A stretch of 64,000 nt of DNA from Acidimicrobiales bacterium (lineage in GTDB: Bacteria > Actinomycetota > Acidimicrobiia > Acidimicrobiales > AC-14): the NCBI GenBank assembly GCA_025463925.1, contig JAODBK010000015.1:1-64000 (forward strand), read 5' to 3'. The notes below the pieces were generated by a model. It worked only from the letters and a program-made list of their open reading frames with translations. It was not told the DNA's origin and searched no databases. Both the position numbers and the translations under genes were made by a program. Shown here piece after piece: positions 1-7,538 of the stretch (positions within the stretch are counted from its first letter, which is position 1; every line of letters begins with the position of its first letter).

Positions 1-175
1 GCCGCCCGCCTCGCCGGCGCCGGTGGACGCGCCGCAGCCGCGCCCGGCCGAACCCGACTCGGACCGGGACGCGCCGGAACCGCACGCCGCCGAAGCACCG
101 GCGGAGCCGCCCGCACCGGAGACGGGCCCGACCGCGGCGCCGCCCGGCGGCGTGTCGCAATCGGCGACCGAGTGA
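1..175 (+). CDS. C-terminal tail of an unidentified Pro/Ala/Glu-rich protein (partial)
   Basis: An open frame enters from the left edge and stops at TGA 173-175. It encodes about 57 residues that are almost only Pro, Ala, Glu and Asp, ending SQSATE. Such tails are typically disordered, so the function cannot be read from this part. The stop overlaps the GTG start of the next gene by three bases, which suggests translational coupling with the enoyl-CoA hydratase. Confidence 0.55.
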   Translation, partial: PPASPAPVDAPQPRPAEPDSDRDAPEPHAAEAPAEPPAPETGPTAAPPGGVSQSATE

Positions 176-939
176 GCGTCGTCGACTACCAGACCGACGG
201 CCGGCTGGCGACGATCACCATCCGCCGGCCCGAGGCCCGCAACGCGGTGAACGGCGAGGTGGCCCGTGGGATCGAGGCCGCGATCGACGAGCTCGAGGCC
301 GATCCCGAGGTGTGGGTCGGGATCATCGCCGGCGAGGGACCGGTGTTCTCGGCGGGCGCCGACCTGAAGGAGATCGCCGCCGGCCGGGCCGGCGACCTCC
401 AGACCGAACGCGGTGGGTTCGGCGGCATCGCCCGCCGCGACCGGGACAAGCCACTCATCGCCGCGGTCGACGGACCGGCCCTGGCCGGCGGTTGCGAGAT
501 CGTGCTGGCCTGCGACCTGGTCGTCGCGTCGCGGCGGGCGGCGTTCGGCATCCCCGAGGTCAAGCGCTCGCTGGTCGCGGCCGCCGGCGGGCTGTTCCGC
601 CTCCCGCGCAAGCTTCCGCCGAACATCGCGCTGGAGATGGCGATGACCGGCGATCCGATCGACGCCGAGCGGGCCCATGCCTTCGGGCTCGTCAACGAGT
701 TGGTCGAGCCGGGCGAGGTGATGGACGCCGCCAAGGCGCTGGCCGAGCGCATCTGCGCCAACGCGCCGCTCGCCGTCCGGGCCAGCCGTCGCGTCGTGCT
801 CGACGGCGCCGGGGCCGACGACCAGACCGCGTGGCGGATCACCACGCAGGCATTCGGCACGATCCTGAAGTCCGAGGACTTCCAGGAGGGACCGCGCGCC
901 TTCATCGAGAAGCGACCACCGAAGTGGCAGGGGCGCTGA
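172..939 (+). CDS. enoyl-CoA hydratase/isomerase (crotonase) family protein
   Basis: 255 residues, the normal length of a crotonase. The oxyanion-hole segments are visible: FSAGADLKEI near residue 62 and ALAGGCEIVLACD near residue 105. The segment PEVKRSLVAAAGG near residue 128 carries the usual catalytic Glu region. Crotonases hydrate or isomerise acyl-CoA double bonds in the cytosol, usually in fatty-acid or side-chain degradation. The exact substrate cannot be told from sequence; the EVKRxLVAAAGG form is common in actinobacterial EchA paralogues. The GTG start overlaps the stop of the upstream gene. The next gene is convergent, 15 bases away. Confidence 0.9.
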   Translation: MSVVDYQTDGRLATITIRRPEARNAVNGEVARGIEAAIDELEADPEVWVGIIAGEGPVFSAGADLKEIAAGRAGDLQTERGGFGGIARRDRDKPLIAAVDGPALAGGCEIVLACDLVVASRRAAFGIPEVKRSLVAAAGGLFRLPRKLPPNIALEMAMTGDPIDAERAHAFGLVNELVEPGEVMDAAKALAERICANAPLAVRASRRVVLDGAGADDQTAWRITTQAFGTILKSEDFQEGPRAFIEKRPPKWQGR

Positions 940-954
940 GAAACCGCGCCGCCG

Positions 955-1362
955 CTACGTGATGGTGCGGATGATGCCGTTCTCGTGGAGGAACTCGGCC
1001 AGGCCGTCGACGAGCCGGCGTTCGGCCACCTCGTCGAGCGGCACCCACGCCGCCTCGGCGGCGTCGTCGCCCGCGGTGGGCTCGATGGGATCGAGGACGG
1101 TGACCGCGAAGTCGAGGATGACGTAGTGGTGGTCGTCGCCGATGCGCTCGACCCAGCCGACCAGTCCGGCGCACACGCCCTCGATGCCGGTCTCCTCGGC
1201 GAGCTCGCGGACAACCGCCTCGGCCAGACACTCGCCCGGCTCGACCCGGCCGCCGGGCACCGACCACTCCCCCGCCGCCGGGCCGCGGCCGCGGCGCACC
1301 ATCAGCAACCGGTCGTCGGCGACTGCGATCGCACCGACGCACACCTCCGGGGTGGGCTTCAC
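955..1362 (-). CDS. Nudix hydrolase
   Basis: 135 residues from a GTG at 1362 that overlaps the stop of the upstream GNAT gene (GTGA overlap); this start removes an unlikely 46-residue Arg-rich extension. A complete Nudix box is present from about residue 36 (GGRVEPGECLAEAVVREL, then AEETGI), with the RELxEE metal-binding glutamates. Family members cleave nucleoside diphosphates linked to another group, often as sanitising or salvage enzymes. The substrate is not predictable. Co-transcribed with the GNAT gene. Confidence 0.88.
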   Translation of the reverse strand: MKPTPEVCVGAIAVADDRLLMVRRGRGPAAGEWSVPGGRVEPGECLAEAVVRELAEETGIEGVCAGLVGWVERIGDDHHYVILDFAVTVLDPIEPTAGDDAAEAAWVPLDEVAERRLVDGLAEFLHENGIIRTIT

Positions 1363-1838
1363 CGCTTCTTCCCGCCGGCCGGCCGGTGCATCACCAGCTT
1401 GCGCGCCGTGAAGCCCGACTCCTCGAAGAAGTTCTTCGACGCGCGATGGCCGGGGAGCGCCATGGCGTCGATGCCCACCACGTCCTGGGCTTCGAGCCAC
1501 GCCACCAGGTCGTCGAGCATCGCCTCGCCGACGCCCACCGCCCGCGCGCCCTCCTCGACGAAGATGTCGTCGACGACACCGAGCCGGCGGCCATCGCGCA
1601 GCGGCTCGACGCGACCGACCGCGTAGCCGACGACGACGCCGTCGATCGTTCCGGCGAGCACGCGGCGCGTGGGGTCGTCGATCTCACCGGCGAGTTGTTC
1701 CGCGTAGGGCGGCTGGCGGGCGTCGCGGGCCGCCCACACCGCGCCGCCCTTCATCGGCGCCAGCTCCGCGACCCCGTCCGCGATCAAGTCGACGATGCGG
1801 TCGACGTCGTCGCGCGTCGCGACCCGGACGGCCTCCAC
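1359..1838 (-). CDS. GNAT-family N-acetyltransferase
   Basis: 159 residues with a GNAT fold. The acetyl-CoA pyrophosphate loop is ARAVGVGEAM (about residues 98-107), preceded by the beta-4 strand GVVDDIFVEE, and the C-terminal KNFFEESGFTAR matches the family's closing helix and strand. It should transfer an acetyl group from acetyl-CoA to an amine; the acceptor is unknown. The start is GTG at 1838, six bases after the stop of the preceding gene, so it is in an operon with that gene and the Nudix gene. Confidence 0.85.
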   Translation of the reverse strand: MEAVRVATRDDVDRIVDLIADGVAELAPMKGGAVWAARDARQPPYAEQLAGEIDDPTRRVLAGTIDGVVVGYAVGRVEPLRDGRRLGVVDDIFVEEGARAVGVGEAMLDDLVAWLEAQDVVGIDAMALPGHRASKNFFEESGFTARKLVMHRPAGGKKR

Positions 1839-1844
1839 GACCGC

Positions 1845-2396
1845 TCAGGAGGCGGGCTGCAGTTGGGCGATCTTGGTGAGGACCGTCTTGCGGCCGCGGC
1901 CCGACGCCTCGTAGGCGCGGACGGCCTCGAGCTCGTCGCGCGAAAGGCCGTCGAGCCGTTGCACCACCTGCGACGCCGACAAGGTGTCATAGCCCGGGAT
2001 GGCCAGACCTTCGGCGCGCGGCCGGGGCGCGGCCGCCGTCACCGTGGCCGACGCGCCGTTGCTGGGCGCGGGTGGCGCCGAGGTCGCGGCCACCGGTCTG
2101 GCCTGCTCGGCGCGCGGGGTCGGCGTGGCGCCGCCGGTGCCGCGGAGCCCGAGCTCGGTGAGGCCCTGCTCGGCTTGCGCCTTGAGCTTGGTGACCTGCT
2201 CGGCCGCCTGGCGCTGCCCTTCCTTGACGGCGAACTCGCCCATCATCTTGGCCAGCGTCACCTGCCCGGTGAACTGCTGGCGGCCCTTCTCGACCAGCTC
2301 CGGGAGGTGGTCCCGGGCGCTCAGGGCGAGCCCGAGGGGTGCGAACACGAACAGCTCGACCGCCCGCGCCAAGGGGTTCGGGGTGCGCTCAGTCAC
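1845..2396 (-). CDS. conserved actinobacterial helical protein with C-terminal helix-turn-helix-like module
   Basis: 183 residues from GTG at 2396, chosen because a purine-rich site (GAAAGGA) lies about 7 bases upstream. The N-terminal half is an amphipathic helix region (ARAVELFVFAPLGLAL, then a Lys/Gln-rich helix). A Pro/Ala/Thr linker follows. The C-terminal 45 residues (YDTLSASQVVQRLDGLSRDE to the end) resemble a module seen in actinobacterial lipid-droplet-associated or SAP-like proteins. I do not know its function; membrane or lipid-surface association is only a guess from the amphipathic N-terminus. Confidence 0.6.
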   Translation of the reverse strand: MTERTPNPLARAVELFVFAPLGLALSARDHLPELVEKGRQQFTGQVTLAKMMGEFAVKEGQRQAAEQVTKLKAQAEQGLTELGLRGTGGATPTPRAEQARPVAATSAPPAPSNGASATVTAAAPRPRAEGLAIPGYDTLSASQVVQRLDGLSRDELEAVRAYEASGRGRKTVLTKIAQLQPAS

Positions 2397-2440
2397 CGAC
2401 CCATCCTTTCGCGGTGGGCCGGGTGTGGCGAATCCCGTGC

Positions 2441-2887
2441 TCAGACGGTGTGGACGATGATCACGTCGCACGGCGCGTGGTGCGAGACGCGATTGGGCAC
2501 GCTCCCGAGCAGGAACCGCTTGGCGCCGGTCATGCCCTTCGAGCCGACCACGATGAGGTCGGCTCCGGTGTCCTCGGCCGCCTCGATCAATTGCTCGGCC
2601 GGGTCGCCGTCGCCGACGCGCACCTTGACGTCGGTGAGCCCGAGCGCTTTGGCCAGTGCCCGGCCGCGGTTGGCCTTCTCCTCGGCGGAGACGGCGTCGG
2701 TGAGCATCCAGCGGATGTCCTCGGGCGCGACGGCCTGCAGCTTGGCGGTCTCCTCGGGGTGCTTCTGGAACGCCGTGACCACGGTGAGGCGGGCGCCGAA
2801 GGCTCGGGCCAGTTCGGCGGCGTGGCGCACCGCGCCCTCCGCCGATTCCGACCCGTCGGTGCCGACGACGACGTTGCGATACGGCAT
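2441..2887 (-). CDS. universal stress protein, UspA family, ATP-binding type
   Basis: 148 residues, single Usp domain. It begins YRNVVVGTDGSESAE and ends with the ATP-binding loop GSKGMTGAKRFLLGSVPNRV (G-x2-G-x9-G-S), so it belongs to the ATP-binding Usp subclass. Such proteins are cytosolic stress-state modulators. ATG start; a TAGGCT element sits 9 bases upstream, consistent with a leaderless or nearly leaderless transcript. The helical gene follows 44 bases downstream. Confidence 0.93.
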   Translation of the reverse strand: MPYRNVVVGTDGSESAEGAVRHAAELARAFGARLTVVTAFQKHPEETAKLQAVAPEDIRWMLTDAVSAEEKANRGRALAKALGLTDVKVRVGDGDPAEQLIEAAEDTGADLIVVGSKGMTGAKRFLLGSVPNRVSHHAPCDVIIVHTV

Positions 2888-2896
2888 CGTCGGCCG

Positions 2897-2902
2897 AGCC
2901 TA
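2897..2902 (-). promoter_or_regulatory. putative -10 element of the universal stress gene (TAGGCT)
   Basis: TAGGCT on the minus strand with 9 bases to the ATG at 2887; member of the window-wide TAnnnT-N6-9-start pattern. Confidence 0.4.
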
Positions 2903-2918
2903 GTGAGCGGAGGACGGC

Positions 2919-3383
2919 TCAGACGCAGTCCCGGCACAGCTGGCGCTTGGCGTCGGCCAACTGGCTCGGGTGCTTGACGAGGAAGCACGACTGGCACACG
3001 AACTCGTCGGGCCGCTTGGGCTGGACCTTGGTCGGTCCCTCGGTGCGGTCCTCCACGTCGGGCTCGTCCTCGTCCTCCTCTTCGTCGTCCTCGACGACGA
3101 GACGATCCTTGAGGATGACGTCGAGGCTCGCCTCCACGTCGTCGGGGTCGTCCTCCTCGTCTTCGTCCTCGTCTTCCTCGTCCTCCTCGCCGGCGGCCTT
3201 GGCCTTGGGCGCCGCGCCCTCGACGGCCGGTTCCTCTTCCTCCTCGTCGACGATGGCGTCGTCGTCGAGCACGTCGTCGTCCTCGCCGAGGTCGTCCTCG
3301 GACAGGTCGTCGAGATCCGGGTCCTCGAGGTCCTCAGGCTCTTCGGACTCCTCTTCTTGGAAGTCCTCGTCTTCGTCAGCCAT
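2919..3383 (-). CDS. DUF4193 family acidic zinc-ribbon protein
   Basis: 154 residues. The C-terminal 35 residues (DEFVCQSCFLVKHPSQLA, then CRDC) match the DUF4193 zinc ribbon (CxxC...CxxC) that I recall from mycobacteria. The first 110 residues are dominated by Asp and Glu in long runs; mycobacterial relatives are about 100 residues in total, so this acidic arm is expanded. Function unknown; an acidic arm plus zinc ribbon would suit contact with a basic partner such as a nucleic-acid-binding protein. The ATG at 3383 is preceded by AGGAGG (3397-3402) at 13 bases. Confidence 0.75.
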   Translation of the reverse strand: MADEDEDFQEEESEEPEDLEDPDLDDLSEDDLGEDDDVLDDDAIVDEEEEEPAVEGAAPKAKAAGEEDEEDEDEDEEDDPDDVEASLDVILKDRLVVEDDEEEDEDEPDVEDRTEGPTKVQPKRPDEFVCQSCFLVKHPSQLADAKRQLCRDCV

Positions 3384-3419
3384 GGGTTGGGGCGGTCCTC
3401 CTGGGCACTCGGGCGCGGG

Positions 3420-3425
3420 AGCATA
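3420..3425 (-). promoter_or_regulatory. putative -10 element of the DUF4193 gene (TATGCT)
   Basis: TATGCT on the minus strand, about 36 bases before the ATG at 3383. A transcript from here would carry a short leader that includes the AGGAGG ribosome site. No convincing -35 is seen. Confidence 0.4.
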
Positions 3426-3440
3426 CACACCCCCACCGCG

Positions 3441-4055
3441 CTACTTGCCCGGAACCGTCGTCGTGGTCGGGGCGGTGGACGGCGACCCGCCAGCGGCTGC
3501 TTGGCTGAAGTTCAGGTCGGCCACGTCGTCCACCTTCCAGGCGCCGCCGACCTTCACCAGGCTCAGCTTGAGGTAGGCATCGGGCCGGCTCGTCCGGCCG
3601 CCGACTCCGGTGTGGTCGATCGACGCGATCACGATCGCGTGCGCGCTGTTGCCGTCGATCGACGACACGTAGATCTCCTGGACCTTGCCCGTCTGGGTCG
3701 CCTTGGTGCCCACGAGCAGCTCCTTCAATCCCGGGAACGAGCGCTCGTAGTCGTCACGGAACTTGCCGGCGGCGAGGGCGAGCACCGGCGCCTTGGTGTC
3801 GTCGATGCGGGCCGAGTCGTAACTGAGCAGTCGGGTCGTCAGCAGTGACGCCACGTCCTCGACGCGGTGCCGGTCGGCGTCGGCGCTCTGCCGGGCGTCG
3901 CGCTGGTTGACGGCGACGATCGACAGGACGATGACCGCGACGAAGAACACCGCGCACAGCGACGCCAGGCTGGTGACGAGCGCCCGGCTGGTCGCGACGG
4001 GCGATGTGACGGGCGCGTCCGGCGCATCCGGCGCTTCGACGTCGTTGCCGATCAC
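3441..4055 (-). CDS. Mce-associated membrane protein
   Basis: 204 residues. A short cytoplasmic N-terminus is followed by one membrane helix (about residues 25-50, SLASLCAVFFVAVIVLSIVA) and an extracytoplasmic domain with the NTF2/VirB8-like pattern of Mce-associated (Mam) proteins, e.g. SYDSARIDD and GGAWKVDDVADL. The C-terminus is a Ser/Thr/Pro tail. Mam proteins stabilise Mce complexes in mycobacteria. The GTG start overlaps the stop of the last mce gene (GTGA), so it is the last gene of the mce operon. Confidence 0.82.
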   Translation of the reverse strand: MIGNDVEAPDAPDAPVTSPVATSRALVTSLASLCAVFFVAVIVLSIVAVNQRDARQSADADRHRVEDVASLLTTRLLSYDSARIDDTKAPVLALAAGKFRDDYERSFPGLKELLVGTKATQTGKVQEIYVSSIDGNSAHAIVIASIDHTGVGGRTSRPDAYLKLSLVKVGGAWKVDDVADLNFSQAAAGGSPSTAPTTTTVPGK

Positions 4056-5272
4056 TCGGCCGAGCGTAGGTCAGCGGCACTCACGCGCAGCACCAGGGCG
4101 GCACCGACCATCGCCAGCGCGAGGGCCAGCAACGCGGTGCCGCCGGTCGCTGGCAGGCGGGTGCCGGTGGCAGCCAGGGGCACGCCGGCGGTGTAGTTGC
4201 CGACCGGCTTCAGCGTCGAGCTGCACGCGGCGACGACCGCGACCGGAGGCAGCTGCCGCGGCGGCACGAACTGCGGCGCCGGGTTGTACCGCGGGTTGGT
4301 GATCAGGCCGACGCGGATCCAGCGGCGGGCCGGCCCGCCGGCGGGGCCGGGCTCGATGTCGGACCCGGCGTCGAGCAGCTGGTCGAACGCCTGGGGCGCG
4401 ACGGTGAGCACCGTGCGGAGACCGGCCAGCCGCGCCGGCGTGGTCGTGACATCGGTGACGATGGTCAACGTCTTGAGGTCGCAGTCGAGGTCGCCCTTGT
4501 GGGCCGCGACCAGGTCGGCGGTGATCTGGAGCAGTTGCGAACCGCGTTCGAGCAAGAGATCGGTGTTGCCCTTGGCGTTCTTCAGCGAGTCGGCCAGGTT
4601 GCGCAGGTCGGTGATCGCCGACAGCGCGTCGCGGTGGTCGGTGATCGTGTGGGTCAGCCGGGTGTTGTTGCTGGCGAGCCGGTCGAGGGCCGCGGTGCGC
4701 TCGGCCAGTGTCTGGCTGATGCGGTCGCCGGCGTCGGTCAGCGCGCGAAAGCTGTCGGCCCGGCCGCTCAACCCGACGGCGGCCTCGTGCACGAGCGTCT
4801 GCACCGCATCGGGCGACACCGACGCGACGAGGCGGCCCGCCGACCGGAGCAGCTCGGAGAACTCCAGCGGCACGGTCGTCTTGTCCTCGGGCACCACGGT
4901 GCCGGCCCGGTAGAACGGCCCGCCGCCCGCGTACCCGGGCGGTGGCGTGAAGTCGACGAACTGCTCGCCGAGCACCGACTTGCGCAGCACGTTGGCGGTC
5001 GAGCCCTCGGGCACCTTCTTGTTGCGGTCGATTTTCAGGTGGATGCGCACCGCGCCGGGCACCCGGACGACGCGGTCGACCGATCCGTAGGTGACACCGA
5101 GGTAGTCGACCTCCGAGCCCGGCAGCAGCCCGACCGACGAGGCCACGTCGGCGTAGATGTGGTACGGGCGCGCGATCCGATCGACCGAGACGATGTTGTT
5201 CACCGCCCACCCGAGGAAGACCAGGCTCACCAGCACAAACGTCACCAGGTTGACGCGAGTTCTCCGGCTCAT
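4052..5272 (-). CDS. mceF: Mce/MlaD-domain protein, sixth of operon (MceF position), with C-terminal LPATG-like signal
   Basis: 406 residues. An N-terminal membrane helix (about 8-28) precedes the MlaD domain (about 35-115; VGLLPGSEVDYLGVTYGSV) and a long helical, coiled-coil region typical of Mce needle subunits. Unusually, the C-terminus reads LPATG (residues 373-377), then a roughly 17-residue hydrophobic stretch and a charged tail (RVSAADLRSAE). This is the layout of a sortase signal, though it could also be a plain second membrane anchor. The ATG at 5272 overlaps the upstream stop (ATGA). Predicted role: extracytoplasmic substrate-channel subunit of a lipid importer. Confidence 0.88.
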   Translation of the reverse strand: MSRRTRVNLVTFVLVSLVFLGWAVNNIVSVDRIARPYHIYADVASSVGLLPGSEVDYLGVTYGSVDRVVRVPGAVRIHLKIDRNKKVPEGSTANVLRKSVLGEQFVDFTPPPGYAGGGPFYRAGTVVPEDKTTVPLEFSELLRSAGRLVASVSPDAVQTLVHEAAVGLSGRADSFRALTDAGDRISQTLAERTAALDRLASNNTRLTHTITDHRDALSAITDLRNLADSLKNAKGNTDLLLERGSQLLQITADLVAAHKGDLDCDLKTLTIVTDVTTTPARLAGLRTVLTVAPQAFDQLLDAGSDIEPGPAGGPARRWIRVGLITNPRYNPAPQFVPPRQLPPVAVVAACSSTLKPVGNYTAGVPLAATGTRLPATGGTALLALALAMVGAALVLRVSAADLRSAE

Positions 5273-6225
5273 GGGCACCCCGCCGGGCTGCGCGTGTCCT
5301 GCGAGCAGGGAACCGCCCACATGTAGACCTGGGTGAAGTCGTCGGGGATCGCCTTCGGCAGCGCGTGCACGAACAGGTCGAGGAAGTCGACGAGGGTGCC
5401 GACCTGGCCGGTCTGCGTCGCCGCCACCGCGAGGATCGCGTCGACCTGCTTGATCTGCCGGTCGATGTCGTTGCGGTACTTGTCGAGCGCGTAGTCCTGC
5501 GCCCGGGCGAGGTGGCTGAGCGCGGCCAGCGCGTCGACCGCCTTCTGGCGGTCCTTCGCCAGCAACGTCGTCGTACCGGCCAGGTTGGTGAGCAGCGCCT
5601 TCACGTCACCGGCGCCGGCGGCGATGGTGCTCGTGGCCCGGTCGAGGTTGTCGATGGAGGTCGTGATCTGGCGCGACCGGCTGGCAAGGGTCGCCGAGAA
5701 GGACGAGATGTCGCTGATCAGCGCCTTGAGGTCATCGCCCCGCCCACCGAAGCCCTCGGCGCCGGTCTTCACGATCGACGCCAGGTCGGTGGAGCTCACC
5801 GCGCCCAGGAGGCTGACGGCCGAGTCGGCCACGAACTCGAGCTCGGGCGCCTCGCCGGTGTCCGCCGCGGGGATCACGTCGCCGTCGCGGAGGCACGGGC
5901 ACGCCGTCGGCGGGACGCCGTCCTTCGGGCGGAGCTCGATGAACTTCTCGCCGAGGAGCGCGGTCGTGCGCACGATGGCGCGGGTCTGCTTCGGCAACCG
6001 GACGCCCGACGCGACCCGCATGGTGACCTTGGCCTTGAAGTCCTTCGTCAGCTTGATCGAGCGGACCTGGCCGACCCGCACGTCGGCGACCTGGACGCCG
6101 TGGCGCGACTGGAGGTCGCCGACATCGTTGAAGGTCGCGGTCACCGAGTAGCCGCCACCACTGCAACCGGCGAGCGTCGTCGCGCCGACGGCGCACGCGA
6201 TCAGCACGAGCAGGACGCGCCTCAT
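5269..6225 (-). CDS. mceE: Mce/MlaD-domain lipoprotein (MceE position)
   Basis: 318 residues. The signal peptide ends in a lipobox LAGC with Cys21, so the mature protein should be lipid-anchored, as MceE/LprK proteins are. The MlaD domain follows (VTATFNDVGDLQSRHGVQVA, about 27-110; LLGEKFIEL strand) and then coiled-coil helices. A Cys pair (ACPC) lies in the insertion after the MlaD domain. ATG at 6225 overlaps the upstream stop; its own stop overlaps the MceF ATG, so the operon is translationally coupled. Confidence 0.9.
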   Translation of the reverse strand: MRRVLLVLIACAVGATTLAGCSGGGYSVTATFNDVGDLQSRHGVQVADVRVGQVRSIKLTKDFKAKVTMRVASGVRLPKQTRAIVRTTALLGEKFIELRPKDGVPPTACPCLRDGDVIPAADTGEAPELEFVADSAVSLLGAVSSTDLASIVKTGAEGFGGRGDDLKALISDISSFSATLASRSRQITTSIDNLDRATSTIAAGAGDVKALLTNLAGTTTLLAKDRQKAVDALAALSHLARAQDYALDKYRNDIDRQIKQVDAILAVAATQTGQVGTLVDFLDLFVHALPKAIPDDFTQVYMWAVPCSQDTRSPAGCP

Positions 6226-7538
6226 GCGAACCCCAGCAGGTGCCGCGCCGCCGAGCGGAGGAATCGGCCGACCGCGGCGAGCCCGCCGGCCACGTGGTCG
6301 GCGGTCGACGGCGCCGGCACGACGGCGCCGAGGGGCCGCCCGACCCCCCCACCTCCGAGCAGGCCGGTGATGGCGTCGAGGGGATTGGTCGTGCTGGTAC
6401 TGGCCGGCGACGGCCCGGCGAGCGGCGGCACCGTCACCGCCGGGACCGGGCCCAGCGGCCCGGCCGGGGCCGCAGGACCACCGGCGACCGCGGTCGCGAT
6501 CGGCGCCGCCGGGACGACCGGGTTCGTCGGCTGGCAGCTCACGTCGATCGGGAGGCAGACCAGGCCGCCGAGCGACAGGCCGGCGGCCTGCAGGGCCTGT
6601 GAGACCGTCGGGCTGAACTGGGTGCGCAGGTCGAGTCGGTGGTACTGCGGGCTGTAGGCGCTGAGCGTGCCCTGGGCCAGGATCGGGCCGGAGTCGAGCA
6701 GCTGCTCGACCGAGGTGATGTTGGCCCGCACCGACTGAAGCGTCCTCGTGAGCACCGTCAGGTCGCGGTCGAGCTGCACGCGATGCGTACTCACGAGGTC
6801 GAGCGCGCCGTTGGCGAAGCGGGCCAGGCCCTGGACCATGCCCTCGATGGCCGTGCGCTCGTCGGCGAGGAGGCGCGTCGCCTTGGCGAAGGAATCCATC
6901 ACCCGGCCGAGCTGCGCCTCGCGGGTCGCGAGCACGCCGGTGAACGCGTCGAACTGGTCGATGAGGTGACCCAGCTGCTGGTCCTTGTCGGCGATCGTCG
7001 ACACCAGTTGGCTCAAGTGGTCGACCGCGCCGTTGAGCGCGGGACCGTTGCCCTTGAGGTCGTCGGCCAGATTGGTGACGAGCCGACCGGTCGCGTTCGG
7101 GTCGAGGGTGTCGAGGAACTTCTTGAGCGCGGCCAAGGCCTCGTCGGGCTCGACCGGCACGCTGGTGCGGTCCTCGTTGATCACCGTGCCGGCCGGCGCG
7201 CGGGGCTGGCCGTTGGTCCACACCGGGAACAGCTGCACGTAGCGCTCGCCGATCAGCGACAGCGGCACGATCGTGGCGTGCACGTCGGCCGGCAGTGGCA
7301 CGCCCTTGTTGACGGCGATGACGACGCGCACGCGCGTCCCCTCCCCCACCACCTTCCTCACGTGGCCGGCATGGAGGCCGAGCACCCGCACGTCGTTCGA
7401 GGGGTACAGCGAGATCGTGCGCGGAAAGTACGCCGTCACGGTGTACGTGCCCCCATTGCCGCCGCCGACCACCGAGCACGACGCCAGCACACCGGCCGCG
7501 CACGCGGTCGCGGCGACGAGGGCGACGAGCCGCCTCAC
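6222..7538 (-). CDS. mceD: Mce/MlaD-domain lipoprotein (MceD position)
   Basis: 438 residues from GTG 7538, which overlaps the preceding stop (GTGA). The leader ends LASC with Cys21, a good lipobox, so this is a second predicted lipoprotein in the set; in classical mce operons only the fifth protein is one. MlaD domain at about 30-110 (TVTAYFPRTISLYPSNDVRV), then long helices to about residue 310. The C-terminal 120 residues are Pro/Ala/Gly-rich with a Cys pair (LVCLPIDVSC). Confidence 0.9.
   Translation of the reverse strand: MRRLVALVAATACAAGVLASCSVVGGGNGGTYTVTAYFPRTISLYPSNDVRVLGLHAGHVRKVVGEGTRVRVVIAVNKGVPLPADVHATIVPLSLIGERYVQLFPVWTNGQPRAPAGTVINEDRTSVPVEPDEALAALKKFLDTLDPNATGRLVTNLADDLKGNGPALNGAVDHLSQLVSTIADKDQQLGHLIDQFDAFTGVLATREAQLGRVMDSFAKATRLLADERTAIEGMVQGLARFANGALDLVSTHRVQLDRDLTVLTRTLQSVRANITSVEQLLDSGPILAQGTLSAYSPQYHRLDLRTQFSPTVSQALQAAGLSLGGLVCLPIDVSCQPTNPVVPAAPIATAVAGGPAAPAGPLGPVPAVTVPPLAGPSPASTSTTNPLDAITGLLGGGGVGRPLGAVVPAPSTADHVAGGLAAVGRFLRSAARHLLGFA

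Noticed and set aside
2947-3576. A serine-run protein on the plus strand.
   Set aside because: It is the reverse-strand reading of the Asp/Glu-rich DUF4193 gene (GAC/GAG repeats read as TCC/TCG).
4499-5326. Plus-strand frame across the MceF gene.
   Set aside because: Shadow frame without ribosome site or family similarity.
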